This document shows, piece after piece, positions 5,035 to 12,372 of a DNA stretch of 12,372 bases (its first letter is position 1; the number at the start of each line of letters is the position of its first letter). Source of the DNA: Candidatus Magasanikiibacteriota bacterium (lineage in GTDB: Bacteria; Patescibacteriota; Patescibacteriia; Magasanikbacterales; UBA922); NCBI GenBank assembly GCA_023246565.1, contig JAHFIE010000028.1, positions 3,194 to 15,565 on the forward strand, written 5' to 3'. The position numbers and the translations under genes were made by a program. The notes beneath the pieces are model-generated. The model saw nothing but the letters and a program-made list of their open reading frames with translations. It was not told the DNA's origin and searched no databases.

Positions 5035-6522
5035 ATGGCGCCACACGCGATAAATTTCATGACCGGCGATGCTACGTCAGAATATGAACGTCTGCCTCAG
5101 CCAGAAGAGGGGGGGAAACCGAAACGCCGCCGTAAGGCGTTCGTTTTGTTATTATGCATATCATTACTTGGTCTCACCCTTGGTCTCATAAGTTCATGGA
5201 AAAATAAAGCTTCAGCAAAACCAGACGAAACCATCAGGGGTAATGTGACCCTTGAACCAAAAAAACCAGAAAATTTTCTCAAAAAAATCACGTATATTGC
5301 TCTCAGTCATGATGACCGCGGCGCAGACTTGGCTGGAGCAGAACACGATCGGATCAACATTCTCCTTTTGGGCATGGGTGGACCTGGTCATGATGGACCA
5401 TTTTTGACTGACACCATCATTATTGCCAGTATCAAACCATCAACCAAACAAATTGCTCTTATTTCAATCCCCCGAGACTTAAGCATTTATATTCCAGGAT
5501 ATGGTGACCAAAAAATAAATCACGCTGACGCCTATGGTGAAGTAAAAAAAACGAATTGGGGTGGAGCGTTCGCTACTGAGTTAATCGCCAAAAATTTCAA
5601 TATCGACATCCCCTATTATATTCGTCTGGATTTTGCTGCTTTTCAAGAAATTATTGATGAAGTGGGTGGTGTAACCGTTCATGTTGATAAAAGTTTTACT
5701 GATCCCATGTTCCCTGCTCCGTACAATGAATTTCAAACCGTTTCGTTTGCCGAAGGAGATCAAACCATGAATGGACTCTCAGCCCTAAACTTTGCTCGAT
5801 CACGTCACGGTAATAATAATGAAGGTTCGGATTTTGCTCGCGCTCGTCGCCAACAAAAAATTCTCTTGGCGCTCAAAGAAAAATTAACCAGTCTTGGTGT
5901 CATAGCAAATCCAGTCCGCGTGAGTAAAATTATGAATTCCCTTGAATCACATGTAACAACGAATATGGAATTCACTGAATTGGTTTCCTTGGCTCGACTT
6001 GGGCGAAACATTGATACCGAACATATCACATCACTGGTTTTTGATTCTGCACCAAATGGATATCTGCGCAGTAGCTTTACCTCAGGTGGTGCCTTTGTCT
6101 TAGTTCCAAAATCCGGATCATTCAATGAGATGAGTCAAGCAATGACCAACATTTTTAATCCTGATACCACTACATCTTTACTGACTCCAAAAGAAGGTAT
6201 TACAACACTATCAACGACTCCACAAAAAAATGAAAGTGCAATCGTGGAAATCCAAAATGCCACGTGGAATGCTGGACTTGCCGCGCGCGTCCGTCGACGT
6301 TTGGAAAATCGTACGATAATGGTAGAGACCATTGGTAATGCTACACAAAAACCTTTATCACGGAGCGGAGTGTACAAAATTATTCCTGTGGCTCCGGATA
6401 CGATTGTTACCATGATCACCGAAGAATTACAAATTCCTTTAAATAGCACACTCCCCATCGGCATTGTACCAGCAACATCAACAGAAATTCTTATTCTTTT
6501 AGGTGATGATTTTAGTGATTAA
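5035..6522 (+). CDS. LytR-CpsA-Psr (LCP) family cell-wall polymer ligase with LytR_C domain
   Basis: LCP enzymes transfer polymers from a polyprenyl-phosphate carrier to peptidoglycan or surface proteins, outside the cytoplasmic membrane. Of 495 aa, residues 1-34 are cytoplasmic and end in KPKRRRK; a single membrane helix follows (about 35-54), then an extracellular linker. The LCP domain spans about 105-285: INILLLGMGG (107-116), LTDTIIIASI (124-133), ISIPRDLSIYIPG (143-155) with Arg147 and Asp148, KINHADAYG (160-168), IDEVGGV (207-213) and LNFARSRHG with SDFARARRQQ (251-274). These supply the arginines and aspartates that bind the lipid pyrophosphate. The C-terminal part, from ESAIVEIQNATWNAGLAARV, matches a LytR_C domain (about 403-490). 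The start at 5035 agrees with the promoter; ATG 5059 is an alternative. It is first in a plus-strand run, with der 9 nt after its stop. Confidence 0.93.
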   Translation: MAPHAINFMTGDATSEYERLPQPEEGGKPKRRRKAFVLLLCISLLGLTLGLISSWKNKASAKPDETIRGNVTLEPKKPENFLKKITYIALSHDDRGADLAGAEHDRINILLLGMGGPGHDGPFLTDTIIIASIKPSTKQIALISIPRDLSIYIPGYGDQKINHADAYGEVKKTNWGGAFATELIAKNFNIDIPYYIRLDFAAFQEIIDEVGGVTVHVDKSFTDPMFPAPYNEFQTVSFAEGDQTMNGLSALNFARSRHGNNNEGSDFARARRQQKILLALKEKLTSLGVIANPVRVSKIMNSLESHVTTNMEFTELVSLARLGRNIDTEHITSLVFDSAPNGYLRSSFTSGGAFVLVPKSGSFNEMSQAMTNIFNPDTTTSLLTPKEGITTLSTTPQKNESAIVEIQNATWNAGLAARVRRRLENRTIMVETIGNATQKPLSRSGVYKIIPVAPDTIVTMITEELQIPLNSTLPIGIVPATSTEILILLGDDFSD

Positions 6523-6531
6523 CATACTTAT

Positions 6532-7929
6532 ATGGCTGTTCCCGCGGAAAAAAAATTGAACCGTTTACCAACTATTGTCCTCATTGGCCGCGCGAACGTG
6601 GGTAAATCTTCATTATTTAATAAATTAATTGAAGAAAACAAAGCCATCGTATCAAACGTTGCAGGCACAACACGAACAAATAACGAGGGCATTATTATCT
6701 GGCGCGGTAAAAATACTCGTCTTATTGATACGGGCGGACAAGATACTAAAGAAAATGAATTATTTGCTGCTGAAATTCTTGCACAAGCAAAAAACGCTCT
6801 GGACAAAGCTGATATTATTCTTTTTGTGGCTGATGCTCAAGCTGGAATCCTGCCGCAAGAACGGGAACTCGCAAAAATCATTATTAAAAAATTCGGCCAA
6901 AGCAAAATTCCTATTATCCTCATTGCCAATAAATGCGACAGTCCAAAATACGCGGCAGAAACCTATGGTAAAGAATGGCATGCCTTGGGTCTTGGTGTAC
7001 CTCAAACGATTTCAGCCACAACAGGCCGAGGTTTAGGTGATCTTCTTGATTTGATCTACACCCTTCTCGCGAAAAAATCAAACCGACCAAAAATTCAAGG
7101 AACGCCAAAAAATGAAATCCCGATCCGGGTAAGTATTATTGGTAAACCCAATGTTGGTAAATCGTCATTATTCAATAAATTGATTGGTGAAGAAAAAGTA
7201 ATTGTAAGTCCGGTGGCTCACACCACGCGCGAGCCCTTTGATACAACACTCCTCTACGAAGCTGATAAGAAAAAATATGCCATTACGTTTGTTGATACTG
7301 CGGGCATTCGACGAAAAGCCAGAGTCGCAGCGGGTTTGGAAAGTCATGGTATTCACAAAAGTCTTGAAAGTATTGAGCGATCTGATATTGTCCTTCTTGT
7401 TGTTGACGCGAGTGAACCATTATCTACCCAAGATCTTCAACTTGGTGGTTTATTGGAACGTCACAGTAAAAGCGTTATTATTGTTTTGAATAAATGGGAT
7501 TTGACTGATGATCCGAGTGACACGCATCGTCAAGAGGTTGAACGAAAACTACTCACGTATTTTCCGCATTTACATTTTGCGCCCATAGTATTTACGAGCG
7601 GCAAAACTGGTTATCGAACGCATCAAATATTTCCCCTCATAGTCAAAATTGATACCGCGCGCAAAACCGAAGTTGATTCTGTTGAACTTGAAACATTTTT
7701 TCGTCAGCTCATGCGTGTCCATAAACCAGCACGCGGCAAAGGCACACGCCAACCTTACCTGCTGGGTCTGCATCAAATTGGCAGCGCGCCACCAGTATTT
7801 GAATTATTTATCAAATATCGCACTTCACTCCATTTGTCCTATGTTCATTTTATTGAAAATAAGCTTCGCGAACGATTTAATTATCTTGGAACACCGATTG
7901 TCATTAAATTAACCAAAATGAAACGGTAA
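6532..7929 (+). CDS. der: Ribosome-associated GTPase Der (EngA)
   Basis: Der is an essential tandem GTPase that acts in late assembly of the 50S ribosomal subunit. Of 465 aa (E. coli 490), the first G domain has GRANVGKSS (19-27), DTGGQ (66-70), NKCD (133-136) and SATTGRG (161-167). The second has GKPNVGKSS (204-212), DTAG (255-258), NKWD (320-323) and a G5-like TSGKTG (355-360). A KH-like domain fills about 380-465 (HKPARGKGT onward). In the first G2 region the sequence is AGTTRTNNEG, where most Der proteins have PGVTRDR, a local divergence. The ATG follows the LCP stop by 9 nt with no Shine-Dalgarno site; pth follows 9 nt after the stop, so the three are probably co-transcribed. Confidence 0.97.
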   Translation: MAVPAEKKLNRLPTIVLIGRANVGKSSLFNKLIEENKAIVSNVAGTTRTNNEGIIIWRGKNTRLIDTGGQDTKENELFAAEILAQAKNALDKADIILFVADAQAGILPQERELAKIIIKKFGQSKIPIILIANKCDSPKYAAETYGKEWHALGLGVPQTISATTGRGLGDLLDLIYTLLAKKSNRPKIQGTPKNEIPIRVSIIGKPNVGKSSLFNKLIGEEKVIVSPVAHTTREPFDTTLLYEADKKKYAITFVDTAGIRRKARVAAGLESHGIHKSLESIERSDIVLLVVDASEPLSTQDLQLGGLLERHSKSVIIVLNKWDLTDDPSDTHRQEVERKLLTYFPHLHFAPIVFTSGKTGYRTHQIFPLIVKIDTARKTEVDSVELETFFRQLMRVHKPARGKGTRQPYLLGLHQIGSAPPVFELFIKYRTSLHLSYVHFIENKLRERFNYLGTPIVIKLTKMKR

Positions 7930-7938
7930 ATTCTTTCT

Positions 7939-8478
7939 ATGAAACTGATTGTCGGTCTTGGCAATCCTGGTAAAATGTACCAAAAAACGCGCCATAACGT
8001 TGGATTTATGGTACTCGACGCACTACAAGACTCAACTTCGACAGTATGGTCATCTTGGGAAATCAGTAAGAAACTGAATGCTGAAATAAGTACAGGTATA
8101 TACCAAGATGAAAAAATTATTTTACTGAAACCACTGACGTTCATGAACGAGTCTGGTCTCGCGGTTCAGTTGGCCATGCATTTTTACAAAATAAAACCTG
8201 AAGATATAGTGGTCGTGCACGATGATAAAGACATTATTCTTGGCGATCTCAAAATACAAACTGATCGAGGTCATGCTGGACATAATGGTGTTCGTTCAAT
8301 TATTGAGCAAACCAACACACAAAATTTTACACGGATGCGTATTGGCATTGGTAGTGCGCGTGAAGAAAAAATTGAAACCGTGGATTTTGTACTCAGCAAA
8401 TTTGGACTTTTGGAACGAAGACTCTTAGAAAGAGTCATGACGACCGCAATTGAAAAAATCAGAGCATGGTACTCATAG
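7939..8478 (+). CDS. pth: Peptidyl-tRNA hydrolase
   Basis: Pth cleaves the ester bond of peptidyl-tRNAs dropped by ribosomes, recycling tRNA in the cytosol. The 179-aa sequence has the family N-terminus MKLIVGLGNPG and RHNVGF with the catalytic His19. It also has KPLTFMNESG with Asn70, VVHDDKD with Asp95, and GGHAGHNG-like GHAGHNGVRSI with Asn116; these match E. coli Asn10, His20, Asn68, Asp93 and Asn114. RMRIGIG (332-338 of no domain; residues about 132-138) and DFVLSKF near the C-terminus are also typical. Length is slightly below the usual 185-195. No Shine-Dalgarno site is present in the 9-nt spacer after der; dprA follows after 36 nt. Confidence 0.97.
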   Translation: MKLIVGLGNPGKMYQKTRHNVGFMVLDALQDSTSTVWSSWEISKKLNAEISTGIYQDEKIILLKPLTFMNESGLAVQLAMHFYKIKPEDIVVVHDDKDIILGDLKIQTDRGHAGHNGVRSIIEQTNTQNFTRMRIGIGSAREEKIETVDFVLSKFGLLERRLLERVMTTAIEKIRAWYS

Positions 8479-8514
8479 ACAAGTAGGTACTTCAATATAA
8501 GACACAAATACAGT

Positions 8515-9585
8515 ATGAACAAGGAGGAGCTTTTTTCTTATTTTCCAAATACTACCGTAAAACGATACGAGCGAGCCATGAAAGCATTTGGCTCTCTTGA
8601 TGTTTTGTGGTCATCTAACCAAACAACTCTTGAAAAAGTTTGGGATAAAAAAACCAGTCATGATTTTATTGTTTGGCGAAATTGTTTTGATAGTGCCCAA
8701 GCCGAAACTGTTTTACAACGCAACGATATCATTTGTCTTCATTATACCCATCCACACTATCCCGCACTTCTCAAAACAATCTATGACCCACCCTATGCTC
8801 TTTTCATACGGGGGACATTAGCAGAACTTCGCTATTTGGCTGTGGTTGGAACACGAAAAGCAACTCAGTATGGTTATGACGTTGTAAACGCGCTTGTGCC
8901 AAACGTAGCGGCCCAAACTATTGGTATTATTTCTGGACTCGCCATGGGAATTGATTCAGCTGCGCACGAAGCTGCTCTTTCGGTCAAAGGAACAACCATT
9001 GCTGTTTTAGGATCAGGTGTTGATGATAATAATATAACCCCACAAATAAGCTGGCGACTTGCCCAGACAATTCTTGATAATGGTGGAGCACTTGTTTCAG
9101 AATACCCACCAGGAACACCGGCAACGCACTATAGTTTTGCTACTCGCAATCGAATTATTGCTGGTCTGGCTCAAGCAACACTGGTTATTGAAGCACCGGA
9201 AAAATCAGGCGCACTCATTACTGCCAGTTGCGCGCTCGACAATGGCCGCGATGTTTTGTCAGTGCCCCACCCTCTTTTTTCTGAATCAGGAAAAGGATGC
9301 AATCAACTGATTAAACAAGGAGCACTAGTTATTCTTTCATCAGAAACTATTTTGGAATATTTTGGTTTATTATCCACACCCAAAAACAAAACACAAAATA
9401 CCTGGGTAACATTATCAATAGAAGAACAAGCAATTATGCGACTTCTGTCCCATGAAAAAATGACGAGTGACCAATTAGCACGACAATTACAAAAACCTAT
9501 TTCACAGATATCGTCATGGTTGACACAACTTGAATTAAAGAGTTTCATTAAGCATAGTGACGGAACAAGTTATACTATTGTATGA
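8515..9585 (+). CDS. dprA: DNA-processing protein DprA
   Basis: DprA binds incoming single-stranded DNA and loads RecA during natural transformation. Of 356 aa, the first 75 or so are helical and poorly conserved, in the position of the usual SAM/HhH-like domain. The Rossmann-like core (about 80-285) has YPALLKTIYDPPYALFIRG (82-100), VVGTRKAT (110-117), SGLAMGIDSAAH (140-151), AVLGSGVD (163-170), SEYPPGTPA (195-203), RNRIIAGL (211-218) and SGALITA (231-237). A winged-helix domain closes the protein (about 298-356: EEQAIMRLL, MTSDQLARQL, SSWLTQLELKSFI). The ATG has no upstream Shine-Dalgarno site. Oddly, a perfect AAGGAGGAG lies just inside the gene at 8521-8529 with no start codon after it. 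The stop overlaps the next gene in an ATGA. Confidence 0.96.
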   Translation: MNKEELFSYFPNTTVKRYERAMKAFGSLDVLWSSNQTTLEKVWDKKTSHDFIVWRNCFDSAQAETVLQRNDIICLHYTHPHYPALLKTIYDPPYALFIRGTLAELRYLAVVGTRKATQYGYDVVNALVPNVAAQTIGIISGLAMGIDSAAHEAALSVKGTTIAVLGSGVDDNNITPQISWRLAQTILDNGGALVSEYPPGTPATHYSFATRNRIIAGLAQATLVIEAPEKSGALITASCALDNGRDVLSVPHPLFSESGKGCNQLIKQGALVILSSETILEYFGLLSTPKNKTQNTWVTLSIEEQAIMRLLSHEKMTSDQLARQLQKPISQISSWLTQLELKSFIKHSDGTSYTIV

Positions 9586-10265
9586 AAAAAACTATTCTTA
9601 TTATCGGTGCTGGTGCTCGTCTTGGTAAGGCCTGCGCTGAACAATTTCATGCTACTGGTTCTTATGACTTGGTACTTCATTATCATACCAATAAACAAGA
9701 AACAGAAACCCTGGCTAAAAAAATTCATGCTAAAAAAATTATCAAAGCTGATCTTACTAAACCAAGCGGTATAAAAAAACTTATTACTGTTGCTGACCCT
9801 GTAGATATTGTCATAAACACCCTAGGTAGTTTTATCTATAAACCTCTGTTAAAAACAACGACACGTGAATTTAATGATTGTATTTTACATAATGTTTCAA
9901 TTGCCTGGCAGCTGTCACAAGCATTCTTACCAAACATGATCCATAATAATTTTGGAAGAATCATTAATTTCGGTTCAGTGGGTTGTGACCAAATTACTGC
10001 ACGACCTCTCACTACCCCCTATTATATTGGTAAAACCGGGCTCGTCATACTCACCAAAAGTTTGGCAACCGAACTTATGGGAACTAACGTAACTATTAAT
10101 CTTGTTAGTCCCGGAGTCTTACCAACCGGTGTTCGACCAGACCAAAAAATTCCCCTCATTCCGTTTGACGCTGTCGCGCGTGCCGTGGTATTCTTGGTCG
10201 CGGATGAAAATCACTATTGTAATGGAACCAACCTCGAAATAAGCGCTGGTTGGAGACCAGAATAA
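9582..10265 (+). CDS. Short-chain dehydrogenase/reductase, pteridine-reductase-like
   Basis: A classical SDR of 227 aa, so a NAD(P)H-dependent oxidoreductase. The glycine motif is GAGARLG (9-15), where most have TGxxxGxG. HYHTN (33-37) follows beta-2, ADL (56-58) comes next, and NTLGS (79-83) replaces NNAG. The catalytic set is complete: Asn104, Ser132 (INFGSVG), Tyr147 and Lys151 (YYIGK). VSPGVLPTG (175-183) and a C-terminal GTNLEISAGW complete the fold. ARLGKA and HYH resemble pteridine reductase (PTR1/FolM type) more than the FabG type, which would mean reduction of dihydrobiopterin, dihydromonapterin or dihydrofolate. That substrate is an inference, supported by folC two genes downstream. 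It is translationally coupled to dprA by an ATGA overlap. Confidence 0.85.
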   Translation: MKKTILIIGAGARLGKACAEQFHATGSYDLVLHYHTNKQETETLAKKIHAKKIIKADLTKPSGIKKLITVADPVDIVINTLGSFIYKPLLKTTTREFNDCILHNVSIAWQLSQAFLPNMIHNNFGRIINFGSVGCDQITARPLTTPYYIGKTGLVILTKSLATELMGTNVTINLVSPGVLPTGVRPDQKIPLIPFDAVARAVVFLVADENHYCNGTNLEISAGWRPE

Positions 10266-10330
10266 TAATTACTATGATATAACATGCAAGAAAATTGAGC
10301 GCATTGTTTTATTTTGTATTGTTCGATGTT

Positions 10331-10404
10331 TGTCATTCTGGCGAAAACCAGAATCCAGAATTGGGCTAAATAAATACTGGATTCTGGTTTTCGTCAGAAT
10401 GACA
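10331..10404. repeat. Palindromic repeat element, copy 2 (74 bp, near-perfect)
   Basis: A 28-bp arm (10331-10358, starting TGTCATTCTGGCG) pairs with 10377-10404 (ending CGTCAGAATGACA) with a single G-U pair and an 18-nt loop. Each arm can also fold alone (ATTCTGG, CGAAAA, CCAGAAT). Its first 32 bases match copy 1 at 4648 with one difference. A leftover ACTGGATTCT follows at 10414-10423. It occupies the 182-nt gap between the SDR and the membrane-protein gene. No U-tract follows, but such a stem could stabilise or end the SDR transcript. Confidence 0.9.
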
Positions 10405-10447
10405 TTATTCGAAACTGGATTCTCACAAATATAAGTTTCTATTTTCT

Positions 10448-11128
10448 ATGTCCCCTACTACAAAAAAAATCAGTATCATTGTTATGTTCGTGGTTATTGG
10501 GTTTATTGCCATGCAAATTCCTTTCAGTAAATTACTCGGCGCAACAAACCTACGATTCAGTCTCTTTGACTTCTATGGCCCCATCATCGGCGCGTTCGTT
10601 GGTTCGCTCCCCGGTGTTCTTCTGGTGTTTGTCATGCAATTAGTGAATTGGGCTATCAATGGTTTTCAGCTTGATACTGCCACGATTATTCGATTTTTCC
10701 CTATTCTCGCGGCCGCGCTTTATTTTGCCAAACATACTCGTTGGACACTCATGATTCCCCTCTTTTCTATTCTTGCTTTCCTCGCACACCCCGAAGGCAG
10801 AAATGCTTGGCCATTTGCTTTGTACTGGATTATCCCTTTTGTAGCATATCCTTTTTCCCAAAAATACATTTTTGCTCGAGCACTTGGCGCCACATTTACC
10901 CAACATGCCCTCGGTGGCGCTTTATGGATATGGGGATTAAACATGAAAGCAACACTCTGGATGAGTCTCATCCCTATTGTATGGAAAGAGCGTCTTCTTA
11001 TGGCTTTGGGCATTACGCTTACCTACATTGCTTTTAATTACCTCCTTAGTTTAGCTGCTCGAGCCGTAAAACTGGAAAAATCCTTCTTAACCCTCAATCC
11101 AAAATACTCTGTCAGTGAAACCACATGA
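10448..11128 (+). CDS. Multi-pass membrane protein, possibly an ECF-transporter S component
   Basis: The 226-aa protein is strongly hydrophobic, with about six membrane segments: near 8-26, 41-70, 79-94, 99-113, 121-136 and 182-206, plus a possible short one at 150-165. The stretch SLFDFYGPIIGAFVGSLPG (38-56) resembles the substrate-binding S components of energy-coupling factor vitamin transporters, which are similar in size and helix number. A basic, soluble C-terminal tail of about 20 residues ends the protein. Its stop overlaps folC by ATGA, so a folate-related substrate is a reasonable guess, but no substrate motif is visible and the ECF assignment is tentative. The start follows a TATAAG box at 10430-10435 without a convincing -35, and there is no Shine-Dalgarno site. 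Confidence 0.6.
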   Translation: MSPTTKKISIIVMFVVIGFIAMQIPFSKLLGATNLRFSLFDFYGPIIGAFVGSLPGVLLVFVMQLVNWAINGFQLDTATIIRFFPILAAALYFAKHTRWTLMIPLFSILAFLAHPEGRNAWPFALYWIIPFVAYPFSQKYIFARALGATFTQHALGGALWIWGLNMKATLWMSLIPIVWKERLLMALGITLTYIAFNYLLSLAARAVKLEKSFLTLNPKYSVSETT

Positions 11129-12372
11129 CGTACCAAGAAGCCGAACGGTATCTTCTCTCCCTTACCAATCTTCCCCGACAAGAATACATGACTGACACAC
11201 GACAATGTGTTCAGTATCTTAAACGATTACAATTTTTTCTTGATCTCATTGGTAATCCGGGAAAAAAAATCCCTCATTATATCCATGTGACGGGGACTAG
11301 TGGCAAAGGTTCAGTCTGCAGTTATTTGTCAGCGATTCTTCAAGCGAATGGTAAAAAAACCGGTCTCTATGTTTCACCACATCCAACATATCTCCGTGAA
11401 CGCTGGCAAATACAGCACCAGCCCATGTCAAAAAAAGATTTCATCAGAATTGTTGGTGAACTTAAACCGAAATTAAATGAATATCTTCGTCAGAGCCCCT
11501 ATAGCATGGTATCCTTTTTTGATCTCACAACTGCGATTGCTTTGTATTATTTTGCTGAACAAAAGGTTGACTGGGCAGTCATCGAAGTAGGTTGTGGTGG
11601 TCGGTATGATGCAACGAATGTTATTCCTCGTCCTGATATTGGTGTTATTACCACTATTGGACTTGACCATACCGAAGTCCTTGGAACCACCAAAGAAAAA
11701 ATTGCCTATGAAAAAATCGGGATTATAAAACCTGGCAGTGTTTTTTTTACTGCTGAAACAAATCCACGAATACGCGCCATCATCACCCGCGAATGTAACA
11801 AACATAAAGTGCCACTCACCACGGTCAAGAAAGTAAAAGACGCAGCAACCAATCAATCACAAAATCAAGCTCTTGTTCTTGCCGTAGCCAATCATTTACA
11901 AATCTCTGCAAAGATTATAGAAAAAGGATTACAGAACGCGCCCCAACCATTACGTTTTGAAATTATTGCAAAAAAACCACTGATAATTCTCGACGGCGCT
12001 CATAATCCTGATAAAATAAACAATACGGTTATTGCCATGATGAACTCAAAATTATCATGGAACAACCTATTTCTTATCATTGGTTTTTCTCATGATAAAA
12101 ATATTGCTCCAATGATGAAAAGCCTTGCTCGTCTTAAACCAACCATGATTATTAGTACCCGCCAGACCATCAATCCTTTTCGTAAAGTCCAGGATCCACG
12201 AGTCTTGGTGAAGTATGCGAAACGCTATGCTCCCCAAAGCAAAAACCATATGTTTCTTGACCCAAAAGAAGCACTTATCTGGACGCGAAAGCAAGCGAAA
12301 AATAATGACGCCATTCTGATTACCGGCTCAATTTTTTTGAGCGGCGAATTACGCCCGCATTTGACAGCCTAA
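11125..12372 (+). CDS. folC: Folylpolyglutamate synthase / dihydrofolate synthase
   Basis: FolC is a Mur-ligase-family enzyme that adds glutamate to dihydropteroate and to reduced folates with ATP. All 415 aa are inside the window; the TAA is its last codon. It shows the P-loop VTGTSGKGSV (55-64), SPHPTYLRER (84-93), FFDLTTAIALYYF (131-143), EVGCGGRYDATNV (154-166), GLDHTEVLG (179-187), IAYEKIGIIKPG (193-204) with the usual carbamylated-lysine region, LRFEII (276-281), LDGAHNPD (289-296) and ITGSIFLSGELRP (399-411). The linker before the C-terminal domain is short and lacks a clear LPGxHQ signature, having NQSQNQALVLAVA instead. Whether it also has dihydrofolate synthase activity cannot be told. 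It overlaps the membrane-protein gene by ATGA, so the pair is translationally coupled. Confidence 0.95.
   Translation: MTYQEAERYLLSLTNLPRQEYMTDTRQCVQYLKRLQFFLDLIGNPGKKIPHYIHVTGTSGKGSVCSYLSAILQANGKKTGLYVSPHPTYLRERWQIQHQPMSKKDFIRIVGELKPKLNEYLRQSPYSMVSFFDLTTAIALYYFAEQKVDWAVIEVGCGGRYDATNVIPRPDIGVITTIGLDHTEVLGTTKEKIAYEKIGIIKPGSVFFTAETNPRIRAIITRECNKHKVPLTTVKKVKDAATNQSQNQALVLAVANHLQISAKIIEKGLQNAPQPLRFEIIAKKPLIILDGAHNPDKINNTVIAMMNSKLSWNNLFLIIGFSHDKNIAPMMKSLARLKPTMIISTRQTINPFRKVQDPRVLVKYAKRYAPQSKNHMFLDPKEALIWTRKQAKNNDAILITGSIFLSGELRPHLTA

Noticed and set aside
5097..5291. Minus-strand open frames opposite the LCP, der, pth and dprA genes
   Set aside because: Each lies antisense to a strongly conserved gene and shows no family motif or start signal of its own.
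8491..8501. Separate promoter for dprA (TATAAG at 8496-8501)
   Set aside because: No -35 box lies at 16-18 nt, and the 36-nt spacer from pth is consistent with read-through.
10407..10435. Promoter for the ECF-S-like gene using TATAAG at 10430-10435
   Set aside because: The best -35 candidate (TTCGAA) matches only half of the consensus. A promoter here is likely but cannot be placed from sequence alone.

Overview
The window looks like part of an AT-rich bacterial chromosome with a streamlined gene layout: short spacers, 4-base ATGA overlaps, tRNA genes without an encoded CCA, and almost no Shine-Dalgarno sequences. The gene content is an LCP wall-polymer ligase, Der, Pth, DprA, RecG, an IMPDH-family enzyme, FolC and a small membrane protein with a soluble tail. 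I infer a member of Patescibacteria (CPR), probably a Parcubacteria-like lineage. That rests on remembered resemblance and genome style; no marker gene in the window settles it.

Layout. Bases 1-2929 on the minus strand hold recG followed by guaB, which runs off the left edge. Bases 3059-3752 on the plus strand are a compositional island: one GC-rich orphan gene (3127-3708) with its own Shine-Dalgarno site, a hairpin over that site and a strong hairpin after the stop. Bases 3831-4990 on the minus strand hold tRNA-Val, a small two-helix membrane protein and tRNA-Arg; each tRNA has its own sigma70-type promoter and a downstream U-tract terminator. From 4995 to the end everything is on the plus strand: LCP ligase, der, pth, dprA, a pteridine-reductase-like SDR, an ECF-S-like membrane protein and folC. 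Two related palindromic repeat elements lie in the two larger intergenic gaps (4648-4747 and 10331-10404).

How the genes may work together. LCP-der-pth-dprA-SDR look like one directional run, with 9-nt, 9-nt and 36-nt spacers and then an ATGA overlap. It joins envelope assembly, ribosome maturation, peptidyl-tRNA recycling and DNA uptake. The membrane protein and folC form a second ATGA-coupled pair. Together with the SDR they suggest a folate or pterin uptake, reduction and polyglutamylation module; this is an inference.

The most notable items are: the GC-rich island gene; a 7-nt tandem and inverted repeat that appears to have expanded inside recG; a tRNA-Arg with anticodon GCG, where most bacteria use ACG; the two-copy palindromic repeat family; a back-to-back promoter pair whose plus-strand transcript would be nearly leaderless and begin with a 7-codon mini-ORF; and the possible folate module. 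I saw no CRISPR array, transposase, rRNA or phage gene.
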